Shown here: piece by piece, positions 1-9,137 of the stretch
Layout: each line of letters begins with the position of its first letter
How positions within the stretch are numbered: the stretch's first letter is position 1
Assembly (NCBI GenBank): GCA_015486965.1
Contig: WFQQ01000122.1
Span: 1-43,883, forward strand
DNA: 43,883 bases
Reading direction: 5' to 3'
Origin: Desulfurellaceae bacterium
Lineage (GTDB): Bacteria > Campylobacterota_A > Desulfurellia > Desulfurellales > Hippeaceae
Program-made: the position numbers and the translations under genes
Notes under the pieces: generated by a model
Seen by the model: the letters and a program-made list of their open reading frames with translations, nothing else
Databases searched by the model: none
What the model was told of the DNA's origin: nothing

Positions 1-62
1 CCTTAAAAACACAACAAAACTTAAAACACCATATAAAAATTAAAGATATTTAACATTTTTTC

Positions 63-114
63 TTGACATCCGATATAAAAATTGGGTAAAGTGGGTGAAA
101 GTGGGAGAAAGTGG
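63..114 (+). promoter_or_regulatory. Putative mraZ promoter/operator: TTGACA at 63-68 and a TGGG array with 10-bp period (probable MraZ-binding box)
   Basis: Sequence TTGGGTAAAG TGGGTGAAAG TGGGAGAAAG TGGATG: four TGGG/TGGA units at exact 10-bp spacing directly before mraZ ATG(115). MraZ is known to bind TGGGN direct repeats upstream of its own gene. Confidence 0.75.
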
Positions 115-558
115 ATGTTTAGGGGTAGATTTGAATACGCCTTAGACGACAAGGGCAGGGTAAAAATCCCTCCAAAATTCAAGGAAATCCTAAAGGATAA
201 GCATCAAAATACGCTTGTACTAACCCTATTTGACGACTGTATATACGCATACCCATTCGATGTGTGGGAAGAGCTTGAGAAAAAGGCAGTTAATTTACCT
301 CTAACAAACAAAGCTGCAAGAAGGTTTAAAAGGATGTTCTTCTCGTCTGCGCAAGATGTAAATATAGACAGGCAGGGCAGGATACTTATTCCCTCTGTTT
401 TAAGAGAAGACGCAGAGATAAACAAAGAGGTGGTGGTGCTCGGCAACTTAGACCACATCGAAATATGGGCAAAAGAGAAGTGGGAGAATGAATCTAAGGC
501 ACTCAGGGAATCTGAGGATGAACTTGCAGAAGAGATAGAAAAACTTGGAATATTCTAA
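115..558 (+). CDS. mraZ: Transcriptional regulator MraZ (start corrected to ATG 115)
   Basis: MFRGRFEYALDDKGRVKIPPKF and DRQGRILIPSVLRE (two AbrB-like MraZ repeats); next to rsmH. The track start (TTG 82) lies in the operator repeats. Confidence 0.93.
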   Translation: MFRGRFEYALDDKGRVKIPPKFKEILKDKHQNTLVLTLFDDCIYAYPFDVWEELEKKAVNLPLTNKAARRFKRMFFSSAQDVNIDRQGRILIPSVLREDAEINKEVVVLGNLDHIEIWAKEKWENESKALRESEDELAEEIEKLGIF

Positions 559-1445
559 TGAAACATAAAAGCGTTCTTACTAAAGAGCTCATGGCGATAA
601 TACAGCCAGAAAGTGGCAAACTATATGTCGATATGACATTAGGGGCGGCAGGTCATACAAAGAAGCTCCTTGAGATGTCATCCCCCGATGGCAAGGTGAT
701 AGCCTTTGATAAAGATATTGAAGCCATAAAAAACGCAGAGAAACTTAAAGAAATATATAAAGACAGGCTAATCCTTATAAATAGCGATTTCTCAAAACTT
801 GAGGAACACCTTGACAGATTGGGCATAAACAGGGTTGATGGCGTTATCTTTGACTTAGGTGTTTCTTTAGACCAGCTAAAATCAGACAGAGGTTTCTCTT
901 TCAATATAGATGCTCCTTTGGATATGAGGATGGACAGAAACAAGCCCCTCACAGCAGAAGTTATAGTCAATCACTGGGATATGGAAGAGATAGAAAAAAT
1001 ACTAAGACTTTACGGTGAAGAAAAATTTTCAAAAAGAATAGCGAAACAGATAGTAAAGATGAGACCAATAAAGTCCACAAAACAGCTTGCAGAGCTTGTA
1101 GAAAACACAATACCAAGGAATGTTTCCACAAAAATACATCCAGCTACAAGGACATTTCAAGCGTTAAGAATAGTTGTAAATGACGAACTGGAAAGCCTGC
1201 AGATAGGCTTGAAGGCAGCAATCAAAAGATTGAATGTGGGTGGAACTGTTTGCGTTATATCGTTCCATTCGCTTGAGGATAGAATTGTTAAACAGACATT
1301 CAGAAGCTACAAACAAAAGGGAATTCTAAGGGTAATAAACAAAAAACCTATCAGACCAACACAGAGTGAGATTAGAAACAACAGACAAGCGAGAAGCGCC
1401 AAGCTCAGGTGTGCTCTAAAAATTAAAGAGGAGGACGACAGATGA
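558..1445 (+). CDS. rsmH: 16S rRNA (cytosine1402-N4)-methyltransferase RsmH (MraW)
   Basis: HKSVLTKELMAIIQP, DMTLGAAGHTKKLLE, FDLGVSLDQLKSDRGFSFNIDAPLDMRMD, HSLEDRIVKQTF. Confidence 0.96.
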   Translation: MKHKSVLTKELMAIIQPESGKLYVDMTLGAAGHTKKLLEMSSPDGKVIAFDKDIEAIKNAEKLKEIYKDRLILINSDFSKLEEHLDRLGINRVDGVIFDLGVSLDQLKSDRGFSFNIDAPLDMRMDRNKPLTAEVIVNHWDMEEIEKILRLYGEEKFSKRIAKQIVKMRPIKSTKQLAELVENTIPRNVSTKIHPATRTFQALRIVVNDELESLQIGLKAAIKRLNVGGTVCVISFHSLEDRIVKQTFRSYKQKGILRVINKKPIRPTQSEIRNNRQARSAKLRCALKIKEEDDR

Positions 1446-1759
1446 TCGACTACGCTAAAGTCAAAGCATTAGAGCAGGAAAATATCAAAAGTGAGGTCAA
1501 AGTCAAAACCCTCTCAGTAAATCCACTGCATCTTGCCATCATCATAATTCTGGCTTTTCTCATCTACGCCCTCGCATATCAAAATATGAGTATTGCAACA
1601 ACAAAACATACCATAAACAGAAAAAAAGCCATTTTAAGCAAGCTAATACTCAAGCAACAAACTTTAATGAAGTATCAGAGTAAGGCTCTAAATCTAAGCG
1701 CAATATTAACAAAAACAACTCTACCTGAATCTCCATATAGTTTTAAAATAGAACATTGA
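1442..1759 (+). CDS. Short single-TM protein, FtsL-like by position
   Basis: 105 aa, one TM segment (LHLAIIIILAFLIYALAY) then a coiled-coil-like tail; between rsmH and ftsI, where ftsL normally lies; ATGA overlap. Confidence 0.6.
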   Translation: MIDYAKVKALEQENIKSEVKVKTLSVNPLHLAIIIILAFLIYALAYQNMSIATTKHTINRKKAILSKLILKQQTLMKYQSKALNLSAILTKTTLPESPYSFKIEH

Positions 1760-3471
1760 ACCTAACAAGGTTTAAAACCTTAGTATTCCTCATAATCCTT
1801 GGTTTTATAATTGTTTTGGTAAAGGATTTTTATATACAGGTTTTAAATAGAGAACACTATAAAAAGCTGGTAAAAAGGAGTTTGATTCACACCGTTAAAG
1901 TAAAGGGTTTTAGAGGTCTAATTTACGATAGCAAAGGTAGGACTTTAGCCCTAAATTACCCATCTTACGATCTTTTTGTTGATCCACACTATTTTAGAGT
2001 TCTAAACAGAAAATATAAAGATAGCACCTATTTTAAACTAAAAGAGAAAATGTTTTTTGAAGATGTAAAAAAAATAGCTGGGTTGGGTGAGTATTACATA
2101 ATGGAGAAAATAAAAACTCATAAAAACAGTAGATTTCTAATTCTAAAACACAATTTAACCTTGTCACAGTACAACCAATTGAGTCAAAGCAGAAACTTCA
2201 TTCCTGCATTTGGGTTTATTGAAGATTTTAAAAGATACTATCCCGACGGAGAGAATTCATCACACATTGTAGGGTTTTGCTACAAAGATGGAAAGGGCGC
2301 TGAAGGGCTTGAGAATTTCTATAACAGATACCTCATGGCTCAAGAGGTCAAAGAGAAGACAACATACGACGCCTTCAAAATGAGAAAGCCAATAATGCCA
2401 AAAAACGGCAACGATATCATAACATCCATTAATCAAGATATTCAAGATTTCCTCCATGTGGAGCTTGAAAGGTGCACAAAAGAGCATGAGGCAGACTTTG
2501 GCATGGCTATAATAATGAACCCTACAAACGGCAGAGTAATAGCAATGGATTCATACCCTTACTACGATAACAACAAGTACTGGAAATATTCATACTTCTA
2601 TATAAAAAACAGGGCTGTAAGCGATGTATTTGAACCGGGCAGTGTTTTTAAACTTTTAACTATGGCGGCAGCTCTGGATAGTGGAATTTTCAAAGGAAAT
2701 GAGCGTATATATTGTGAGAATGGAAGATGGAAACTAAAAAATAAAATAATCCACGATGTTCACAGATTTAAAACACTAACATTTGACAAGGTTTTTGTTT
2801 ATTCAAGCAATATAGGAAGTGCTAAAATAGCTTTAAAGCTTGGCAAAAAAGTGTTTTATAAATACCTATTCAAATTCGGGCTGGGCAGGAAAACGGGTAT
2901 AGATACAATCTCCGAGGCAAGTGGAATTGTAAAAGATATATTCAGAGTTGGAGATATTGACCTTGCAACCATGGCGTTTGGACAGGGAATAGCCGTAACC
3001 GAGATTCAGCTTGCAGATATGTATAGCGTAATAGCCAACGGAGGTTACAGAGTAAAACCACACTTTTTAGTTAAGATAGCCGATGGTAAAAAAACTCTTT
3101 TAAGATACAAACCCAAAAGTGTAAGAATCCTGAAACCGAGCACTGTCGAAAAGGTTAGAAAGATACTGAGAGAGGTCGTTTTAAAGGGAACTGGAAAGAG
3201 AGCCGCATTGAAAGATTATGAAGTTGCAGGAAAAACAGGAACAGCACAGATAGCAGTTAAAGGTAAGTATCAAAAAGAGTATGTGGCAAGTTTCGCCGGG
3301 TTTGCTCCCTATTCTAAACCGAGATTTGTAGTGGTTGTCTCTATAGTGAACCCAAAAAAGGGCGGAATATACGGTGGACAGGTGGCAGCCCCTCTTTTTG
3401 CCAAATTAATGGAATTTACCCTTCATTACTACGGTGTAAAACAGGATAACAACTTGTATAAAACTAAATAA
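1756..3471 (+). CDS. ftsI: Peptidoglycan D,D-transpeptidase FtsI / class B PBP
   Basis: TTG start overlapping previous stop; N-terminal TM; SxxK (EPGSVFKLL), SxN (SSN), KTG (AGKTGTAQ). Confidence 0.93.
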   Translation: MNLTRFKTLVFLIILGFIIVLVKDFYIQVLNREHYKKLVKRSLIHTVKVKGFRGLIYDSKGRTLALNYPSYDLFVDPHYFRVLNRKYKDSTYFKLKEKMFFEDVKKIAGLGEYYIMEKIKTHKNSRFLILKHNLTLSQYNQLSQSRNFIPAFGFIEDFKRYYPDGENSSHIVGFCYKDGKGAEGLENFYNRYLMAQEVKEKTTYDAFKMRKPIMPKNGNDIITSINQDIQDFLHVELERCTKEHEADFGMAIIMNPTNGRVIAMDSYPYYDNNKYWKYSYFYIKNRAVSDVFEPGSVFKLLTMAAALDSGIFKGNERIYCENGRWKLKNKIIHDVHRFKTLTFDKVFVYSSNIGSAKIALKLGKKVFYKYLFKFGLGRKTGIDTISEASGIVKDIFRVGDIDLATMAFGQGIAVTEIQLADMYSVIANGGYRVKPHFLVKIADGKKTLLRYKPKSVRILKPSTVEKVRKILREVVLKGTGKRAALKDYEVAGKTGTAQIAVKGKYQKEYVASFAGFAPYSKPRFVVVVSIVNPKKGGIYGGQVAAPLFAKLMEFTLHYYGVKQDNNLYKTK

Positions 3472-3489
3472 ACTGGTAAATTTATAGCC

Positions 3490-4719
3490 GTGGTTGAGCT
3501 ATTAAGCCCTGGTGGCAATTTGGAAAAAATAAAGTTTGCCTGCTTATATGGAGCCGATGCTGTCTATTGTGCTTTAAAAAAATTTGGCCTGCGCTCTCAA
3601 GCTGGAAATCTTACAAAAGAGCAGTATATAGAAGCTCTGAATTTTGTTCACAGCTATGGAAAAAAATTGTATCTAACCCTAAACGCCTATCTTTTTGATA
3701 AAGACTTTGAAGAGCTCTTCGGGATAATAGATTTCTTAAACACACACAAACCTGACGGCGTCATAGTTTCTGACCTCGGGGTTTTGAATGTAGTTAGCAA
3801 AAATACGGACATACCCATACACATAAGCACACAAGCGAACATTACAAACTCATACGCAGCACAACTTTTAAAGAATTTTAATGTTAAAAGGGTTGTAATT
3901 GCCCGTGAGATGACTCTTGAAGATATAAAACAGTTTAAAGAAAGAGTGGATTTAGAACTTGAGGCTTTTATCCACGGTGCAATGTGCATGGCATACTCAG
4001 GCAGGTGTTTTTTGAGTTCATATATGACGGGAAGAAGTGCAAATAGGGGAGACTGTGCTCAGAGCTGCAGGTGGAGATATGAGGTTATAGAAGAAAAAAG
4101 GTCAAACCAGCCGATAACAGTCGAAGAGCACAAAGAGGGTAGCTTTATATTTAACTCCTACGACCTTTGTGCCATACCCATACTTCCAGATATTATAAGA
4201 AGTGGAGTCAAATCCCTGAAGATAGAGGGCAGAATGAAAAGTATCCACTATGTTGCAACAACAACTGCGGTTTACAGGGATGCAATAGACACCATACTCT
4301 CGGGTGGCAAATTTAACGAAAAAATAGAATACTATATGAAAGAGCTTGAAAAGGTTAGCCACAGACCGTACTCCTTAGGCTTCTACCTTGGAAAACCAAA
4401 ACAGTACCTTGCCTCATCGGGCTACATTAGAAGGTGTAAATTCTGTGGCATAATTGTTAAAACAGAAGATGGACTTGCAAAAGTGCAGGTCAGAGACAAA
4501 ATAGAGGCTGGAGAGTATGAAATTACACAACCAAACTTTAAAAATATAAAAATTCACATCAATTCCCTGTTTGATGAAAATATGAACAAAAAAATTTGTG
4601 GAAATCCAAATGAATTTGTGTATATTAAGATACCTGAAAAAGTTGAAAACCTGTCCCTATTGAGAAGGTGCAGTGAGAGTAATAGCGGGAAAGTTGAAAT
4701 ACAAAAAGTTGCACTATAA
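3490..4719 (+). CDS. Peptidase U32 family protein (TrhP/YegQ-like tRNA hydroxylation type)
   Basis: VELLSPGGNLEKIKFACLYGADAVYCA, HGAMCMAYSGRCFLSSYMTGRSANRGDCAQSCRWRY (U32 signature), LKIEGRMKS; GTG start. Confidence 0.88.
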   Translation: MVELLSPGGNLEKIKFACLYGADAVYCALKKFGLRSQAGNLTKEQYIEALNFVHSYGKKLYLTLNAYLFDKDFEELFGIIDFLNTHKPDGVIVSDLGVLNVVSKNTDIPIHISTQANITNSYAAQLLKNFNVKRVVIAREMTLEDIKQFKERVDLELEAFIHGAMCMAYSGRCFLSSYMTGRSANRGDCAQSCRWRYEVIEEKRSNQPITVEEHKEGSFIFNSYDLCAIPILPDIIRSGVKSLKIEGRMKSIHYVATTTAVYRDAIDTILSGGKFNEKIEYYMKELEKVSHRPYSLGFYLGKPKQYLASSGYIRRCKFCGIIVKTEDGLAKVQVRDKIEAGEYEITQPNFKNIKIHINSLFDENMNKKICGNPNEFVYIKIPEKVENLSLLRRCSESNSGKVEIQKVAL

Positions 4720-5206
4720 AAAAAATACCAAACTGAGACCCACCCGTAGCATTGTAAGAAAATCGTTCTTCGACACGATTAAAGGAGTGATAGAGGGTAG
4801 CGTATTCTTAGACCTGTTTGCAGGTAGCGGTTCTCTTGGCATGGAGGCTCTATCGCGAGGAGCGAAGAAGGTGATCTTTGTTGATAACTCGAAAGAGAGC
4901 ATCTCCCTCATAAATCAGAATACAAAAGGGGCTGAAAATGTAGAGATAGTCAAATCAGACGCAGAACGGTTTTTAGAAAGCGATTCACTAAAGAGTGTGG
5001 ATTTAGCATACATAGACCCACCTTACAAATTTGATTCCAACAGTTTCTTAAAAAAATTCTTTACTAAAGTGAACAGGAACGCCATTGTATGCGTAGAGCA
5101 TGACAAAAAAACAAAGCTTGATGATAAGTTTGGTGCATTTAAAAAGTTTAAAAGTAGAACCTTTGGTAAAAACACTTTAGATTATTACGGAGTTAGTGAT
5201 GAGTGA
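4673..5206 (+). CDS. rsmD: 16S rRNA (guanine966-N2)-methyltransferase RsmD
   Basis: MRVIAGKLKYKKL...LRPTRSIVRKSFFDTI, DLFAGSGSLGMEALSRGAKKV, YIDPPY; GTG start 47 nt inside the upstream ORF. Confidence 0.92.
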   Translation: MRVIAGKLKYKKLHYKKNTKLRPTRSIVRKSFFDTIKGVIEGSVFLDLFAGSGSLGMEALSRGAKKVIFVDNSKESISLINQNTKGAENVEIVKSDAERFLESDSLKSVDLAYIDPPYKFDSNSFLKKFFTKVNRNAIVCVEHDKKTKLDDKFGAFKKFKSRTFGKNTLDYYGVSDE

Positions 5207-5708
5207 AATTACCGCTATCGTCCCAGGAACATTTGACCCAATTACAAACGGACACCTCGATATTATAAAACGGGCAAACACAATATTCGACAAAATTATA
5301 GTCGCAGTTGCAGTGAACACTAGTAAAACTCCGCTTTTCACCTTTGAAGAAAGGGTTGAGTTAACGAAAAAAGCAATAGAATCTGTTGAAGGGCTTTCTG
5401 GAGTTGTAGTTGAAGGAGTCAGAGGATTGCTTGTGGATTTTGCAAGAAAGGAGAAGGCAAGGGTTATTGTAAGGGGTCTCAGGGCTGTAAGTGACTTTGA
5501 GTACGAGATGCAGATGGCATTCATGAACAGGAGACTCAACAAAGAGATAGAAATGGTTTATTTAATGCCTTATATAAAGTACTCTTTCTTGAGCTCATCT
5601 ATAATCAAAGATGTTTTCATAAATGGGGGGGATATCTCAAAATTTGTTCCTCAACCTGTTATAGAAGCCATGTATAAAAAACTGGAAGGAGTGAGGGGAG
5701 ATGAGTAA
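5199..5708 (+). CDS. coaD: Pantetheine-phosphate adenylyltransferase
   Basis: VPGTFDPITNGHLDIIKRA, VRGLRAVSDFEYEMQMAFMNRRL, SSSIIKDV. Confidence 0.96.
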   Translation: MSEITAIVPGTFDPITNGHLDIIKRANTIFDKIIVAVAVNTSKTPLFTFEERVELTKKAIESVEGLSGVVVEGVRGLLVDFARKEKARVIVRGLRAVSDFEYEMQMAFMNRRLNKEIEMVYLMPYIKYSFLSSSIIKDVFINGGDISKFVPQPVIEAMYKKLEGVRGDE

Positions 5709-6903
5709 ACCAAAGTTAAGCAAGAGGATTGGCTTAATTCAACCATCACTAACCATCGGGATTAGCGCTAAAGCTAAAGAGTTAAGGAGTCAGGGTGTAA
5801 GTGTAACAAACTTTGCTGCCGGGGAACCGGACTTTGACACGCCGGATAACATTAAATACGCCGCTATCAAGTCCATTGTTAAGGGAAACACCAAATATAC
5901 ACCAGCAGGGGGCACCAACGAGCTGAAAGATGCTGTGGTAGAGAAGGAAAAGAGAAAAAATGGGCTTAAGTATAAAAGGGAGAATGTGTGTATATCCGTT
6001 GGTGCGAAACACGCACTTTTCAATATTGCATCTGTCATGTTGGATGAGGGGGATGAGATAATAATTCCTTCTCCATACTGGGTTACATACGAAGCAATAG
6101 CCAGCTATGTGGGTGCAAAACCTGTTATAGTAAAGACGGAAGAGAAAAATGGATTTGTACCAAAAATAGAAGAACTCGAAAAAGCAATTACGGAAAAAAC
6201 CAAGATGATTATAATTAACAACCCATCAAACCCCACGGGTGCAACCTACTCTGAGGATGAGCTAAAAGAAATAGCAAAACTGGCGGAGAAACACGATATA
6301 TGGATAATTTCAGATGAGATATACGAAGATATAGTGTTCGATGGATACAAACCTGTGAGCATTGCGACACTTTCTGACTATGCAAGAGAAAGAACTTTAG
6401 TTGTGAATGGTGTAAGCAAAACCTACTCGATGACTGGATGGAGAATAGGTTATACCTGCGGTGATAGGGATGTAATAGCTGCAATGTCAAAGCTGCAATC
6501 ACAAAGCACAACAAATCCAACATCAATAGCCCAGGATGCAGCCATTGAGGCCTTATTAGGTCCCCAGGATAGCGTCGAGAGAATGAGGGTAGCTTTCGAG
6601 CAGAGGAGAACCTACATAGTTAAAGCCCTTAATGAGATAGAAGGTATCACATGCCACAATCCAAAGGGTGCGTTCTATGTGTTCCCCAATATATCAGCGT
6701 TCTTTGGAAGAAAGATAAATGGTGAAGAGATTAAAAACTCTATGGATTTTGCAACAAAACTTTTAGAAACAGAGCATGTGGCTTTAGTACCTGGTATTGC
6801 TTTTGGAGCAGATGAGTTTGTTAGAATATCTTTTGCAACAAGCATGAAGGAGATAGAAGAGGGAATTGAAAGACTCAAACAATTTGTCTCAAAGCTTAGC
6901 TAA
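5701..6903 (+). CDS. Class I PLP-dependent aminotransferase (aspartate aminotransferase-like)
   Basis: FAAGEPDFDTPDNIKYAA, NNPSNPTGATYS, SDEIYEDIVFDG, NGVSKTYSMTGWRIGY. Confidence 0.93.
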   Translation: MSKPKLSKRIGLIQPSLTIGISAKAKELRSQGVSVTNFAAGEPDFDTPDNIKYAAIKSIVKGNTKYTPAGGTNELKDAVVEKEKRKNGLKYKRENVCISVGAKHALFNIASVMLDEGDEIIIPSPYWVTYEAIASYVGAKPVIVKTEEKNGFVPKIEELEKAITEKTKMIIINNPSNPTGATYSEDELKEIAKLAEKHDIWIISDEIYEDIVFDGYKPVSIATLSDYARERTLVVNGVSKTYSMTGWRIGYTCGDRDVIAAMSKLQSQSTTNPTSIAQDAAIEALLGPQDSVERMRVAFEQRRTYIVKALNEIEGITCHNPKGAFYVFPNISAFFGRKINGEEIKNSMDFATKLLETEHVALVPGIAFGADEFVRISFATSMKEIEEGIERLKQFVSKLS

Positions 6904-6905
6904 GT

Positions 6906-9137
6906 ATGGCAGAAGAAGAAAGAAAAGAGAGTGAACAAGACCTCGAGGAAGAGGTTATAGTAATTGAGGACGAAGAAGAGGGAGAAAAAGAAGAGGAAGA
7001 GCCTTTAGCTGAAGAAGAGCTTAAGCAACCTGAGGTTGAAACTGAAGAGGAGCAGGAGAAGAAGGGAAAGGGCAAGAAAAACTGGCTTTTAATAGGAGTA
7101 GCGGTGGCAATTGTTGTCATATTAATGGCAGCCTCCGCTTTTCTCCTCCTGCACAAAAAAAAGCCTCCGCCAAAACCTAAAAAACACTTAATAACTCACA
7201 AGATTAAAAAACCCAAACCAAAGCCAAAAAAGAAAAAAATAGCAAAGCCACAAGTATACAACCCAATTGTAGATGTTCATTTTATAAACGCCTTAAGGCT
7301 TCAACAAAAAGGGAAGTATAGAGAAGCTTTAGAGCAGCTAAAAAGAGCTACAGTAGACCTATTCATATCGTACTATGGCATTGGCTACATCTACCTGAGA
7401 ATGGGAAACATCAAAAAAGCTAAAGAGTACCTTTTTGATAAAACAAAACAGTACCTGCTACTTGCCATACACAACAACCCAAACTATGTAAATGGCTATG
7501 TAAACCTATTCAGAATCTATATGGCAACAGGAGATTACAAAAACGCTCAAAGAATGATTGAGCTATTGAAGGCAAAACAGCTGGCTAACAAAGAAGTAGA
7601 ACTCATGGAGACCTACTACAACTACATCGTCAAAAAAGACTCAACAGGGGTTTTTGAAATGCTGGCAGAATATCCAGAATCCCCATTGCTTCTCTCCCTT
7701 GCTGGAGACTATTATTTAAAACAGAAAAATACAAAAGCAGCTTTAAACTATATGGAAAAGGCTATTAAGCTATATCCAATGGGTGGCGTGTTTTACAACA
7801 TATCGCTCATAAACACACAGAACGGACTCTATAAATCAGCCATGAGAAATATACCAAAGATGTACTACATGGATTTCTCAAAGATTCCGTGCAAAAACTA
7901 CCTTGCGTTTTTCCTTCTTTTCAGAAACAGAAAATACAAAGCTGCAAGTGAATTTTTAAACCTGAACAGAAACTCAGACGACATCTGTTTCAACCACTTC
8001 AAAATAATCCCAGAGGCTACATCGCCACTTACAATAGAAAGCTATGCGTACAGAATAAATTTTAACTTCATAATGGCATCTGAAATCTTAAATATGTATC
8101 TAAACCCCGTAAACCTTTTGCCAAACAAAGCCGTTCCGAAAATAAAACTCGGTCAGCTATACCAGCAATTAGGACTGCCCAGCAAAGCCGCAGGGGAGTT
8201 TGAACAGGCTGCACACTTCTCGGAAGCTGTCCTTTTAAGCCAATATGCCAACAAATTCTACCTGCAGGGTAGATACAAAACAGCTTTGCTTTACTATAAA
8301 GCCGCTTTAAATAAGGTTCCAGCGAATCCTCTTTTACTTTACAATGTGGGCATACTGAGTTTGAAATTACACGACACACCATTTGCCTCTTTAATATTTG
8401 AACGGCTAATAAATTCCTATCAACAGTTCCCGCTTCCCTATCTTGCCATGTTTATAATCGATGAGGTTAAGGGTAAGCATATGGATGCCATTAAATATTT
8501 AAGTACTTTTTCGCAGAGGGTTAAATCTTTGAGCGAAGGGGCACAAAAAAAGCTTAAAGACCTAACAATCTTTGCGGATTACATAATTGACAGGGTAAAC
8601 TTTAACAAAAAAAGATTAAAAAAACTCAACGATTTTGAGAAAAAGATATTCCTACTTTTTGAGGCTGCCCTAAACGAAGACATAGACTACCTCTACATAC
8701 AGAGGGCATTTGAAAAGTCAATACACTTAAACTGGAACCCTGAAAGCCTGATTACTATTTGCAACTACTTTTACAAAAGCTACGGCAACGACTTCTTAAA
8801 AAGGGTTATGGCTACAATGTACCTTATGTCTGGAAAGCCCAACAAAGCTTACAAAGCTTTGTACAACATTAAGATTTATACATCTTTGGATTACTATAAG
8901 TTAGGAATGGCATACCTAATTGCAGGATATCCAGATATAGCAGACAACTTCTTTACAAAATCTATTCTTAAGGGCTCTACTTTTTACAACGCCTATGTTG
9001 GTAAAGCCATTATTCAGGCAAATAAGGGTAGCCTAACAGGAATAAAATACTATCTGAAAATCATCCTTAAAAAGGAAAACAACCTTGCATGGCTCAACAC
9101 CGATGTCTTTTTAAGTTATAAAATTCTGTTAAAATGA
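6906..9137 (+). CDS. Single-TM TPR protein with Glu-rich N-terminus and Lys/Pro-rich juxtamembrane linker
   Basis: Acidic tail (DEEEGEKEEEEPLAEEEL), TM (NWLLIGVAVAIVVILMAASAFLLL), HKKKPPPKPKKH...KKPKPKPKKKK, then repeated TPR-like helices (KYREALEQLKRA, NTKAALNYMEKAIKLYP, RYKTALLYYKAALNKVP). Confidence 0.7.
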   Translation: MAEEERKESEQDLEEEVIVIEDEEEGEKEEEEPLAEEELKQPEVETEEEQEKKGKGKKNWLLIGVAVAIVVILMAASAFLLLHKKKPPPKPKKHLITHKIKKPKPKPKKKKIAKPQVYNPIVDVHFINALRLQQKGKYREALEQLKRATVDLFISYYGIGYIYLRMGNIKKAKEYLFDKTKQYLLLAIHNNPNYVNGYVNLFRIYMATGDYKNAQRMIELLKAKQLANKEVELMETYYNYIVKKDSTGVFEMLAEYPESPLLLSLAGDYYLKQKNTKAALNYMEKAIKLYPMGGVFYNISLINTQNGLYKSAMRNIPKMYYMDFSKIPCKNYLAFFLLFRNRKYKAASEFLNLNRNSDDICFNHFKIIPEATSPLTIESYAYRINFNFIMASEILNMYLNPVNLLPNKAVPKIKLGQLYQQLGLPSKAAGEFEQAAHFSEAVLLSQYANKFYLQGRYKTALLYYKAALNKVPANPLLLYNVGILSLKLHDTPFASLIFERLINSYQQFPLPYLAMFIIDEVKGKHMDAIKYLSTFSQRVKSLSEGAQKKLKDLTIFADYIIDRVNFNKKRLKKLNDFEKKIFLLFEAALNEDIDYLYIQRAFEKSIHLNWNPESLITICNYFYKSYGNDFLKRVMATMYLMSGKPNKAYKALYNIKIYTSLDYYKLGMAYLIAGYPDIADNFFTKSILKGSTFYNAYVGKAIIQANKGSLTGIKYYLKIILKKENNLAWLNTDVFLSYKILLK

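Noticed and set aside
6896-7156. Antisense Ser-rich ORF opposite the Glu-rich TPR N-terminus
   Set aside because: Poly-Ser is simply the reverse complement of GAA/GAG-rich sequence.
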